A stretch of DNA of 64,000 bases from Medicago truncatula (lineage: Eukaryota; Streptophyta; Magnoliopsida; Fabales; Fabaceae). A program made the translations under genes and the position numbers. The stretch spans positions 49,454,091-49,518,090 of the forward strand of contig NC_053044.1 of NCBI RefSeq assembly GCF_003473485.1, in the 5' to 3' direction. Below, in pieces: positions 41,001 to 51,453 of the stretch. Position 1 is the first letter of the stretch; each line of letters starts with the position of its first letter. Under the pieces are notes generated by a model. It saw nothing but the letters and a program-made list of their open reading frames with translations. It was not told where the DNA came from and ran no database searches.

Positions 41001-43849
41001 TTCTGGTCTTTTCCTATAGTACATTTCCGCCCTTTGAGCAAATGAGTCCCCATTATCATCAATGATTTTAAGAGCCTCAGCCACTATCTCCTCCATATCT
41101 GTTAAGTATTTGTTTGACATTAAATATTTGTTATTCTTCATGCTATTACTAAATAACATGATTTTCAGATTATTTTGACCCATTTATCTGTTTCCATACA
41201 TTATGAATCATTTTGTTTTATTTCTTTAGAATCCAATTATATATTTAAACAATGTATTCTGTTATATAGATGTATATCATGTTCTACTAAGAAAATGGTA
41301 AACAACTAATAAAAGAAGGTGAGGCCTAGCCTACCTTTACAAACATATGGGCAATTCACCCATGTAACTTAACAATAATAAAAAACAGCCACATATACTC
41401 ATTGTATTTGAAATACTTATTATTTAGTTTTATAAATTGTAACCATATACTTTTGTTATTTTGCAGATTTACCTAAGCATTAATTAAGTTTTATCTTCTC
41501 AAAAAAATTATTCAACTACATTCTGCTTCTGCGTTTTCATCTTTCAATTTTTCAACCTAACCATTACTTCCTTCAATCTATTCGTAATTTGGGAAAAAAT
41601 TGATTCATCAACATCAAATTCATCCATCGTATTTACTCTCCACTCATACCGTTTCTTCTCTCTCATCTTTGGGGAAAATGCCCTAAGAAACTCATCTCTG
41701 TCACAAAACCCTCGCGAATTTGCAAGTAAGTAAGCCTTTCATCCCTCTCATTCGACTTATTCCTCGCGGATTTGCAAGTAAGTAAGTTTTCTTGTTTTAA
41801 TTGCTATTTAAATGGTTGAAATTGTTTTGTTTGATTTGGGGGTTTAGGGTTCTCCATGTTTTAATGAATATTGAATTATTCACTGGCTGTGATTGTTTGA
41901 TTTGGGGTTTATGAATCATGTTTGGTCTGATACAAATATGTTATAATCCTTCTGCATTTTTTTTATTCACTCCTCATGCTTTGTGTTACTTTGTTTTGTG
42001 TTATAAATGGAGAAGTTGCTTGAAATCTGCCCCATTAGTTGTTTTATTAAGTAATTTTTTTAGTTGGAGTTCTAGCAGAACATGATTGACTTTTTAATTC
42101 CTTTTAGAGGCTATACAATAGGGATATTAATAGCAAGATCTTATTCTTGTTTAGATCAAAACCTTTTTCTGGATAAACCATAAATCTTTTCTCAATGTCC
42201 ATCATTTGGATCATCTACACTGGTTCCTTTTGGTTATTGACTTTGTGAAAAAAGAATTAGTATATCTTGACTCGTACCAAAGTTCGTCGATGCTTCACGG
42301 CAGGATATCAAGTATCAAAATATTGGTAAAAAATTAATTAAACTATATTTTTATCCTACATATTCATCAATGTAGAAAATCATTAACAAATTTTAAGTGT
42401 TGTTTCAGTCATTATTTATGGAGGAGTTGTTGATGGATCAATCTTTCCATGGCACTAATTCAAACTATGACTTTAAAATAACAAAGTTTAAAATTGTCAC
42501 CCCAAAAGGTTTGGGACGTCAACGGGAAGGATCGTACGGTTTGGGAATAAGGTTTATCCAGAAAAAGGTTTATGGTCATTGAGAAAAGATTTATGGTTTA
42601 TCCAGAAAAATGTTTTGATCTAAACAAGAATAAGATCTTGCAATTACTATTGCTATTAATATCCCTGTTGTATAGCCTCTAAAAGGAATTAAAAAGTCAA
42701 TCATGTTCTGCTAGAACTCCAACTAAAAAAATTACTTAATAAAGCAACTAATGGGGCAGATTTCAAGCAACTTCTCCATTTATAACACAAAACAAAGTAG
42801 CACAAAGCATGAGGAGTGAATAACAAAAATGCAGAAGGATTATAACATATTTGTATCAGACCAAGCATGATTCATAAACCCCAAATCAAACAATCACAGC
42901 CAATGAATAATTCAATATTCATTAAAACATGGAGAACCCTAAACCCCCAAATCAAACAAAACAATTTCAACCATTTAAATAGCAATTAAAACAAGAAAAC
43001 TTACTTACTTGCAAATCCGCGAGGATTTCGTAACAGAGATGAGTTTCTTAGGGCATTTTCCCCAAAGATGAGAGAGAAGAAACGGTATGAGTGGAGAGTA
43101 AATACGATGGATGAATTTGATGTTGATGAATCAATTTTTTTCCAAATTACAAATGGATTGAAGGAAGTAATGATTGGGTTGAAAAATTGAAAGATGAAAA
43201 TGCAGAATAAGTTGAATGAGAGAGTTTTGTCGGATAGATGAATCAATTTTTGTTCCCAAATTATGAATGGATTGAAGGAAGAAATGGTTGGGTTGAAAAA
43301 CTAAAAGAAAACGTAGAAGAAGAAAGCAGTTATTTGATATTGGAGAAGAAAGCAGTTATGCAGAATAAGAAAATAATCTGGATTTTTTTTTTTGAAAATT
43401 AATTAATGGGTCAATCTGCTAATAACAAAAGTATACCGGGTCAATATATCAAACTCATCTCCTCGTCCATTTTTTATTGTGGATTATTGTTGTCCATATT
43501 ATAGTGCTGCCACGTCAAGATGGGCAGTTTACCCACCTCTTTCCCAAGGCAAGTTAGAAAAAACCATAAAAGAATGAAAATATTGTCAAGTAAATACAAC
43601 TTAAATGGTAATAGCCGGAACATTTGATATGATGAGAGACGCAGGTTCAAACCCGCAATAAAAATAAAACCATTGACAATGGATTACAACGTTAGCAGAC
43701 ATAAAAATGATATTCAAACCATATATGATGAAATTTTACGTAGCAAAAAACATACCTTGGAGACTTTGTTCCAGCCATTTTGATTGTTTTGTCCTGATGT
43801 GGCTAACCCACCACCATGAATATGCATTGGTTGCTGCTCTTCGCAACAT
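38065..43849 (-). CDS. NETWORKED 2 (NET2)-type actin-binding protein
   Basis: Minus-strand exons are 43849-43756, 41098-39315 and 39078-38065, giving 963 aa, close to Arabidopsis NET2 proteins. Exon 1 (94 nt) encodes MLRRAATNAYSWWWVSHIRT and joins in phase 1 to DMEEIVAEALKIIDD in exon 2. Together they form the complete NAB actin-binding domain (about residues 8-95), including the SWWW signature, AEMYYRKRPELINFVEE and YRALAEKYDHLS. The rest is predicted coiled coil (SGLSKVEALAEIDKLQKEIL; ELVGKVVSLETAVTSQNGLV), and exon 3 has the NET2 C-terminal region (STSVHQIQKFQQSLQDLK; IRTELSLWLEHNEVLQDDLQ). NET2 proteins link actin filaments to the pollen-tube plasma membrane. Intron 1 (2657 bp) carries a large foldback element. 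If exon 1 is missed, an open frame starting further upstream in the intron gives a false N-terminus without SWWW. Family call strong; member within NET2 not resolved. Confidence 0.93.
41349..43534. mobile_element. Large foldback element (about 2.2 kb) in NET2 intron 1
   Basis: The left arm (about 41349-42206) and right arm (about 42565-43534) are reverse complements over most of their length. For example ctcatctctgtcacaaaacc and gcaagtaagtaagttttctt on the left return in the right arm, as do the stretches around 41990-42110 and 42660-42790. The loop is about 350 bases. The outer ends match less well (tgggcaattcaccca against tgggtaaactgccca), and the right arm has an extra internal duplication (about 43121-43215 and 43240-43330). 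No transposase and no clear target duplication were seen. It resembles the smaller foldback MITEs in the window but is far longer. Confidence 0.85.
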
Positions 43850-45676
43850 ATTTTTATCCTATGTTTTTACAATATAATCATACACATTGAGGTAAAATCT
43901 TGATTAACAATTATGAAGATAAATAAAACCAACAAGGTAACACAGATAATAAACACATGTAAAAAATCTTGTTCAAAAGAAAAACAAATGTTGATGACAA
44001 TGCCTTCTTGTGGGGTAGATATGAAGAGGAGGATACTTCGCCCCAATCATAGGTGTGTGTTGCATTAGATTTTTTGAGAACCAAAAAATTTGGAGGGCTT
44101 TTTGTTAGGGCATTATATACAACCGTTCGAAATTTATAATTTGCTTGATTGGATTTAATTAATTTTTTTTTTATTTTTTTATCAAGTAGCCTAGTGGAAA
44201 AGTGAAGTGTCCGGGATTCGAACTCCAATTCTTGCTTATAATATGCAATATCCTTATCAACTGAGTTAAGCTCACGAAGATCGTAAATTTTTTTATTTTA
44301 TTATAAAAAATGTAAACATGAATAATGGATCCTTATATAATGTACAATAACAAGTCACAATGTGAAAATTTTGTCTGTTTGTCATTTGGAAAGATGGTTA
44401 AACATTCTGCTCAAAATTTTAGTTTAAAATTGCACAATTGTTAAATTTTTATACGTAAATTCTATTGTATTCCAAAAAATAATAATCCATTGTAAATCTC
44501 ATCAAAGTTGGTAATTCTCCCTAAACCTACAACGGTGTCCTACCTTAACTAACTTTTTTTTTTTCTAAATGGAATAATTTAATTTTACATAAAAGAGTTA
44601 TTGTTTAATATTTTAATTGTATGGATGTATTTTTATTTTTTTTTACAAAAAAAAAAATGTATACTTGTTAAGTCACGTAGATTAAGGTTGATATGAAGAT
44701 AACAATAACATCATGTGTCACACATAGTAGCTTGCTGGTAAGCTAAGTGACATTGCAAAAGTTTTTGTGCTAAAAACTCCTATCCATGAAACTAACATAA
44801 CCACTAATTACTAAAATTGGATTGGATATATCAAGTCAAATGTATTCTCTTTTAAGACCTATATTTGAATCCACCTTGGATTATCATCCTGATTTTCCAA
44901 TGCATTCACAATCATCAATCTATAAAAATATGTCTATTTTAGCAATGTATATTTAAATAAATTTTTTGAACATATTTTCGATAAAAAATTGAGAAAGAAA
45001 TAAAAAATGTCATTCTTGTGGAACAAACAATGCACACTACAAGATCAAATCATGTCCAAATGAATGTATCCTAATTCAACATAAAAGTGAATTAATGTTC
45101 GATTTTTTTAAAATAAAAACCAAAAAAATATTTTCTACGGTGAAATTACGTCTTAACAAAAACAAAAAAAAACAATTATCAACAAGGAAGATTTCAATTA
45201 TTTTTATTTTTATTTTTATTTTGACACAGGAAGATTTCGTTTTATTACTTTTAAGTTATAATGGTTTGATTGCTTAGATCAATGCAAATGGTCTACACGT
45301 AATAACAACAATAGAGAAGAGAAGTATGCATCTCTACACCAGGTTATACACATTTTTTTATTTAATTTGTTTAATTATATACAAATCTAAGTGCATGATT
45401 GACATATACATTATGAAAAAATTTCATATGTACATGAGTTTTTTTCCTCCAGGTTTACGGTGTACAATTGTATATATTTACATCAGGTATTATTAAGTGA
45501 AGATATCCAACTTTCCACACATTTCTTGCTCTCTGCAGACAAACAAAGGAACCATACACATTAGCATTTTACCACTCAAGAAAAAATAAAAAAAGAGAAA
45601 ACAGAAAGCACCAAATTTATTTCTAACAGAAACATTAACACTTTATCTAGCAATCCAATTTATTTCTAATTCTATC
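43850..45676. other. Intergenic region between NET2 and the small unknown gene
   Basis: Promoter side of NET2 on the minus strand. It contains the SINE copy at 44165-44282 and a weaker SINE-like segment near 44725-44880 (tagcttgctggtaagctaag, with ttgaatcc further on). No coding gene is supported. Confidence 0.5.
44165..44282 (-). mobile_element. tRNA-derived SINE
   Basis: On the minus strand it begins gtgagcttaactcagttgat (A-box-like). It has gagttcgaatcccgg (B-box-like) about 45 bases later, then ttttccactaggctacttga and an A/T-rich tail. This is the same order and wording as the copy at 5436-5572, in diverged form. Confidence 0.6.
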
Positions 45677-46171
45677 TTAGTGGTTTAGTTTAGCCTTACC
45701 ATATGAGAAGTTCCCAACATTGTTTAGTACGTTGCTTTTAGGACCCTCCTCCAACATGGCACCGTAATTGTATCCATAACAAGGAACAAGCACAGCAAAA
45801 CTGTTATCTGTTTCATGACTTTCGTCATTATCATTAGAAAATCCGGTTCCATGAGGCTCCAACCAGCCAATAGACCAATCAGAAGCAACAGATTCAGCGT
45901 CAGAATCAACGAATCCACCATCAAACGGAACGATAACAAAATCACATTCCTTATCAATTTTCGCCTCTTCCCTACTATGTCGTTCGTCCTTCACCTTTCT
46001 TGAAGTGGAAGGCACAATTTCCTCATTAACAAAAGGAAATCTCAAAACATTTGATGATTCCCTCGTAACAGAATCAGGTGAAGAATTTGTTGAACACCCA
46101 TTTGAGGTTTTTGGCTTTTGATGTTTTCTACTCGACAACCACCACGGAAGATAGGAAAAGGCCGCATCCAT
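45677..46171 (-). CDS. Small acidic plant protein of unknown function
   Basis: A single uninterrupted frame of 164 aa with no intron, from an ATG at 46171. It begins MDAAFSYLPWWLSSRKHQK, with a basic, Ser/Asn-rich N-terminal third. A later acidic core reads DFVIVPFDGGFVDSDAESVA, then SDWSIGWLEPHGTGF, then DNSFAVLVPCYG. The D/E-rich SDWSxGWxEP and SFAVLVPCY blocks look like conserved plant-specific motifs. I cannot attach a function or a family name with confidence. No signal peptide or membrane segment is evident. Codon use and composition stand out from the AT-rich flanks, supporting a real gene. Upstream untranslated exons are possible. Confidence 0.75.
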   Translation of the reverse strand: MDAAFSYLPWWLSSRKHQKPKTSNGCSTNSSPDSVTRESSNVLRFPFVNEEIVPSTSRKVKDERHSREEAKIDKECDFVIVPFDGGFVDSDAESVASDWSIGWLEPHGTGFSNDNDESHETDNSFAVLVPCYGYNYGAMLEEGPKSNVLNNVGNFSYGKAKLNH

Positions 46172-47269
46172 TTACTTGTGTCGTATCGATTTCTCACAAA
46201 GCGAAAATATTTGCATAGACTCTTCTCAAAGCAAATTACTCATCAACTACATATCAACAAAGGAATAAAAATGTGCAAGCCAACTAAAATCTCAATAAAT
46301 TTAAAAGTGGTGATGATATTGTTGACAACTAAAACTTAGCAATCAAATTCAGAAAAAGTAACATTAGTGTTGGATTTCAAGCATAAGAGCAAATACAGTT
46401 CATTGTTACAACGCATAAACCTGTTCTTTCAGGGTATTTTCTATATTCTACCACCATAATAGATTGATATAACAGGTCATGGTCAACAAAAAAACTCTTG
46501 AAATAAACATTTCTCCTAAAAATTATATACAAACCGAATAAAAACAGTAATTTTCATAGAAACCTGAATCAAACGGAATCAAATTCAACATGGTAGAATA
46601 TCCACGTAATGACAAATTCAAAGACAGAAATAAAAATAAAATGCAAACCTTGAAATAGCTAATAATATCTTTCTTTTTTAATACGGCTAATAATATCTAA
46701 TACTTTTTTTTTGTTACAATAAATATCTAATACTTATAAAATACGCATACAATAATATGAATTTTATGACAATATTAGTAATAAAACAATCATGGAATTG
46801 ATCATATGCTTAGTTTGATTATCCAATTTAACAAACAAAAATGAATATAACTATGTTTTGTTAGCAGAAACAATGAACGATTTGAAGCAAAAGAAATTGA
46901 AAGCTGAAAGAACAATTAGAATTTAAGAAGAAAATTCAGAGCTTATATTTAAGAAAAATATGTAGATAATTATTAAATAGCTTATAAAAATGGAATAAGT
47001 TAGTGTGTCTTTGAAGGTTTCTATTAGAAGAATGAAAAGGAAAGCCTAGCTAGCTAGCTTTTATCACACGGAACGATAATATGGCTTTATGGGTAAGGTA
47101 TGAAAGGGAGAGGCGAATTTGCAATCACCTTTCAGATACCGTTGGATTATTCCTAATCACACGTGCCACTTGGGGAACCTTTTGATTGGTCTAGCCATTC
47201 TAATGATGTTTATAGACAAAGCAAGAATTAGCCAGAATTGCACCATCCACATTGGAAGCGTCTTAACTA
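46172..47269. other. Upstream region of the small unknown gene
   Basis: Minus-strand promoter and leader side, AT-rich, with no other gene seen. A leader intron may lie here but cannot be proved from sequence alone. Confidence 0.4.
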
Positions 47270-47555
47270 CTCCCTCCGCTCCTTAATGTAGGCACTCATC
47301 GCCTTTTTTCACATTTCTTAAGAAAAGTTGTCAGTGTAATTAATGTGTCTGTTTTGTGTATTAATATTACGAAATTGTCCTTTGTTTGTATGTGTATTAA
47401 ATTTGACTTTTCATATTTCAAGACAAGATAGTAGTGTTAATTAGGGGGTATGTTTAGAAAAAAAATAATAAATGCATCTATTAATTTGAAAAGGGGTTTA
47501 CATTTAGGGACAAAAATAAAATCAAATGAGTGCTTAGATATAGGGACGAATGGAG
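47270..47555. mobile_element. Stowaway-like MITE, 286 bp
   Basis: Starts ctccctccgctccttaatgt and ends with the inverted atagggacgaatggag. It is flanked by TA on each side (47268-47269, 47556-47557), the Tc1/mariner-type Stowaway signature. Confidence 0.75.
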
Positions 47556-47559
47556 TAAT

Positions 47560-47873
47560 TAAGACCCTGTACCTAATAGGTACCCCCATTGTGATTTTTT
47601 TTTTTTGGGTCTTATAAGACTCGGGGTCTCACTTAAGACCCTCAATCTTAAGTGGGACCCAAACCTTTGTAATATTAAAAAATTGTTATGTAATGGTATA
47701 AAGTTATTGATAGTTGATTTGTGAGTTCCATTTAAGAACTTTGTGTGAGATGCTGAGTTGGAGGGATTGGATACTTATTAGGTACTAATATTAAAAAAAT
47801 TATAAATGAGTAATGTTTACATGTGAGACCCATTTAAGTACTTAAAAATGGAGGTCTCCATTGTGGATGCACA
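47560..47873. mobile_element. MITE, copy 2 of the family at 5.06 kb (inverse orientation)
   Basis: Shares taagaccctgtacctaatag, ttataagactcggggtct, taaagttattgatagttgat and ccattgtggatgc with the reverse complement of 5061-5405. It begins only a few bases after a Stowaway MITE, so insertions have clustered. Confidence 0.65.
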
Positions 47874-47949
47874 TTGCATCGCAACTTTCAGTTGACTTTT
47901 TTACAATCAAATTGTAACTTTCAATCGATTTATTTTCAGTCGCCTTCTT

Positions 47950-48510
47950 GAAGATTGGAAGATGGTCCATATTGTGCGTTCCATCGATAATAGCAACAAT
48001 TCAGCCACCACCATTAAGGAACAACAACGCACGAATGGATATGAGGTGTAACAGTGGACAAAATCGGCGCTTGAAAGATTCAAGTGTAATATAGATGCCT
48101 CATTTTCTACATCTAGCAAAAAAGATGGCATATGTATGCGTATAAGGGACAACACCAGAAGCTTTGTTCTTGTGAAAATTCTTTGATTATCTCCTTGGTG
48201 TTCAGTTAACATTGAGGAAGCATTCGGGTTGTGTCATGTATTGATATGGGTGTCCGATCTTCAGATGGATAATATCGACTTTGTGTCTGACACAAAGAAA
48301 GTGGTAGATTTCTTGCACCGGCAAAGTAGAGACATCACAAATTTTGAAGTTATTTGAATAAGTGAAAAATTATTGCAACATGTATTTTCAAAACTCTCAT
48401 ATCTAGTTTAATCGGATGCAAATCAACAAGATCGATCACACGTTAACGCGAATAGCTTCATCTAGTTCTCAGACATTTGTTGATGCACCATCATGTCATT
48501 ATGAGCAATT
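47950..48510 (+). pseudogene. LINE RNase H remnant
   Basis: Translates as WTKSALERFKCNIDASFSTS and MRIRDNTRSFVLVKIL, then after stops NIEEAFGLCHVLIWVSDLQM, and then DFVSDTKKVVDFLHR. This is the RNase H arrangement of plant LINE polyproteins (W....KCN.DA.F, then E(A)..GL...L.W..D, then .SD.K.V). Several stops interrupt it. Confidence 0.65.
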
Positions 48511-48516
48511 CATGTA

Positions 48517-48809
48517 CTCCCTCTGTCCCTAATTATAGGACCTTTTTGAAAAAATAACGGGAATTAAGATAGTGGATATTTGTATTAAATATGTTTGTAA
48601 TTACTATTGTTTTTACAATTTTATCCTTTAAGAGAGAATTGGTTTATGTTTTCAACATGATATTTATTGCTGATTGAAGAAAATTATGTATAATAAATAG
48701 GGGCATACATGTAAAGAAATAATTAATGTAGTTGGAAATAGCAAAAGGGTCTTATAAAAAAGGACAAAAAAATTTCTCAAAAGGGTCTTATAATTAGGGA
48801 CGGAGGGAG
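48517..48809. mobile_element. Stowaway-like MITE, 293 bp
   Basis: The ends are ctccctctgtccctaattat and its near-complement ataattagggacggagggag, flanked by TA (48515-48516 and 48810-48811). Internal symmetry is visible (aggacctttttgaaaaa against aaaaagg...). Non-coding. Confidence 0.85.
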
Positions 48810-51453
48810 TAATAAATCCATAAAATTAATTGTAGTTGATTTCATCTATTGGTTTGAGAACGGACAATATCATAAAGGTTGGCCCAATTAGTTGGCCAAG
48901 AGACTTGGTTGAAAGAAAGATATTATTTCGACCAAAAAAAAAAAGAGAAAGATATTATTAAAAGATCACGTTAAAATAAACTAAAAATAATTCAAATTTA
49001 ATTTCTATTCACTGTTAATAAAAAACTTTGTACATATAAATTTAGGATTTTTTTTTTGCACAAGCTCTCAGGATTTTTTTTTTGCACAAAGATATAAATT
49101 TAGGATTTAATTTGTATATCAATCAAATTATATCACATAGATATTGTAAAGATATTTTATGAACTAACTGAAAAATGTTATGCTATAATATGATTTAATT
49201 AAATACATGTGTAATTTTTTTTTACGCAATACATGTAAATTTATCTCTGTATTTTTTTGACAAGAAATTTATCTCTGTATTTATTAGTCATGTTTGATAT
49301 TTTGTCACTTTATTTATTATATACGAGTTCCTAAACATTTTTTTACAAATGTTATGCGTCAATATGCAATTAAATTAATGTATGCGTAAAACCTTTTACA
49401 CTTGCCATACATATCAATTGAACTCCCTTTCAAAAAAAATAAAAATCAATTGAACTCTTTTTGACTGCACAGATCAGTTTTTTCTTTTACAAAGATTGGA
49501 TATATTAGTTGAACTCTTTTTTTTTTTTTGTTATCAATTATCCTAATTGTTAGAGCTCACAAATTTTTTATTTTTTTAGGAAGAGTTTACATATTTTTTA
49601 AATGTAGAGAATTGGGTGTCCAGGATTCGAACCCTAATAATTTTAGATAAATTACAAATCACATTTATAAACTATTTCAAAGACTTATATAAGTATTTAT
49701 TTATGTTATAAAATAAACCCTTTAAAAAAATGTTATAAAATAAACATAAATGAGTTATTTTTAAATGATATTTTTCTGGTACAATTTTTAAATGATTTTT
49801 TTTAGTGGAATTTTCAAATGATATTTTAATCTGTAAGAAATCATCAACATATTTTAATCAACAAGTTGATTACAAAAATCTACGGAATGATTGAACTTTT
49901 AATATAATATTATTATGAGTGAGATTTAACTATTTTTTGGAAGGATAGTGAGATTTAACTATTAACTATGATTGCCTGAGCAGCAATAATGGATTATCAT
50001 TTATCATTAGAGACAAATAAGTTTACAGCCTCCGTGTCTCATGGGTTTTATATTTGTTGTTTCATTTTTGGTTTGAATGCACTTTTAGTTTCTCTATTTT
50101 GTCTTGAAACACAATTTTAATTTTTTATTTCAAAATTTGGGTTTTTAATCCCCAATTTCACAAATTTCTGCGATTCGTTTTTTATTTGGATAATATGTAA
50201 TTTTTTTTGTTAGTACTCTTATCCTGACTATGCTAAATCTTCAAATCCAACGCATCTATACTTTTTTGATAAAAAAATGCACGATCATAAAAAATACAAA
50301 GCAAGACATGAATTAATTCTACGAAATAATTAAATAAAAGAATCAATATTTTAATTAGAGACTAAATGAGATGTAACTAAGAAAAACTAAGTTGTTTAAT
50401 TTTTATTTTTTTTCAATTAGATACAGAAGTTATGAGTTGTTTGAGTATGATGCCTGATTCCGAGGGAGTTAAGATATGTTTTTTTGCCTCATGTTTCATT
50501 TTAGTCCATTTAACGTAGCAAACAAATATCTAAAGTCAAGATTAAAATTGAAAAATAAAATAACATGTCCCCCTTCCCTTTCTCTCAACTATACACTCGC
50601 TCCCTATTCGTTGCATGACATCTCACCGCCATTTTTAAGAGTAATTACACAATTCCATAAATCTATATGGTCTCTCAACATAATTTATTTGTCCTCGTAG
50701 CTTAACTCAGTTGGTATAGACAATACATAATATATGCAATGATATATTCCCTAACTCACCAAGCCAAATGATGGCTTCCTTCAAACCAATTGCTTCTGCT
50801 TCTCCTTCAAACCATCAAATATGCTTATGTTAGACCTTGTTCAATATTTCTCTTCTCTTTATACTCGTAGCATTTCAATCAATTTTGACTCTTATTGAAC
50901 AAGGTTCAGCATAACTCTAGCAAGTAGATGGAATATATCACTGAATAATGCGTGGGTCAATGGAATCAATTGATTTTATTTTCTTCCAAAATCAATTGTA
51001 ACATAACATGAACCATTTATTTTTATTTTTTTAACTTCTCTACTGCTATCTCTCTCTCCAGTCTCCAAGTAAAAAAAAAAAAAAAAATCATTTGTTTTTC
51101 ACAGAAATGGAAGTAACCCTATTTAAATGGACATGGTAGGGTAACTTTCACCCATACTCCTCCAACGGGCCGCCACTCCAACCTCCGCCAAGATCTGCAC
51201 TCAAACCATTGAAATTGAAATCTTTGCTTTAATACAAAGAAAGATTTATGACTGAAATCAAGTTAGAATTCTGTTTTTGAGTTAATTAATTCATTCATTT
51301 TAGAAAACAGCAGGCCTCGTGTCTATTTCTAAAGGGTTGGATTAATCCAACGACACATATACAACAAAAAGTGAAAACCAGGGAATCCCTTTCCCCATTT
51401 AAAAGAAGGTGACACACACTTATTTCGTCAAAAACCCTGAAAATTGGTCATCA
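48810..51453. other. Gene-free intergenic DNA upstream of argininosuccinate lyase
   Basis: AT-rich. A SINE-like B-box remnant (ggattcgaaccct near 49622) and a truncated SINE head at 50691-50740 are present. The last 200-300 bases form the promoter and leader of the lyase gene. No other gene is seen. Confidence 0.5.
50691..50740 (+). mobile_element. Truncated SINE head
   Basis: cgtagcttaactcagttggt and then acaatacataatatatgcaa match the first 50 bases of the SINE copies at 5.5 and 44.2 kb. The B-box and tail are missing. Confidence 0.5.

Noticed and set aside
41099-41183. N-terminal extension of NET2 upstream of the acceptor at 41098
   Set aside because: It lacks the SWWW motif, has AT-rich intron-like composition, and is replaced by the well-matched exon at 43756-43849.
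42397-42582. 61-codon open frame in the foldback loop
   Set aside because: Short, lies in a NET2 intron inside a transposon loop, and has no recognisable motif.
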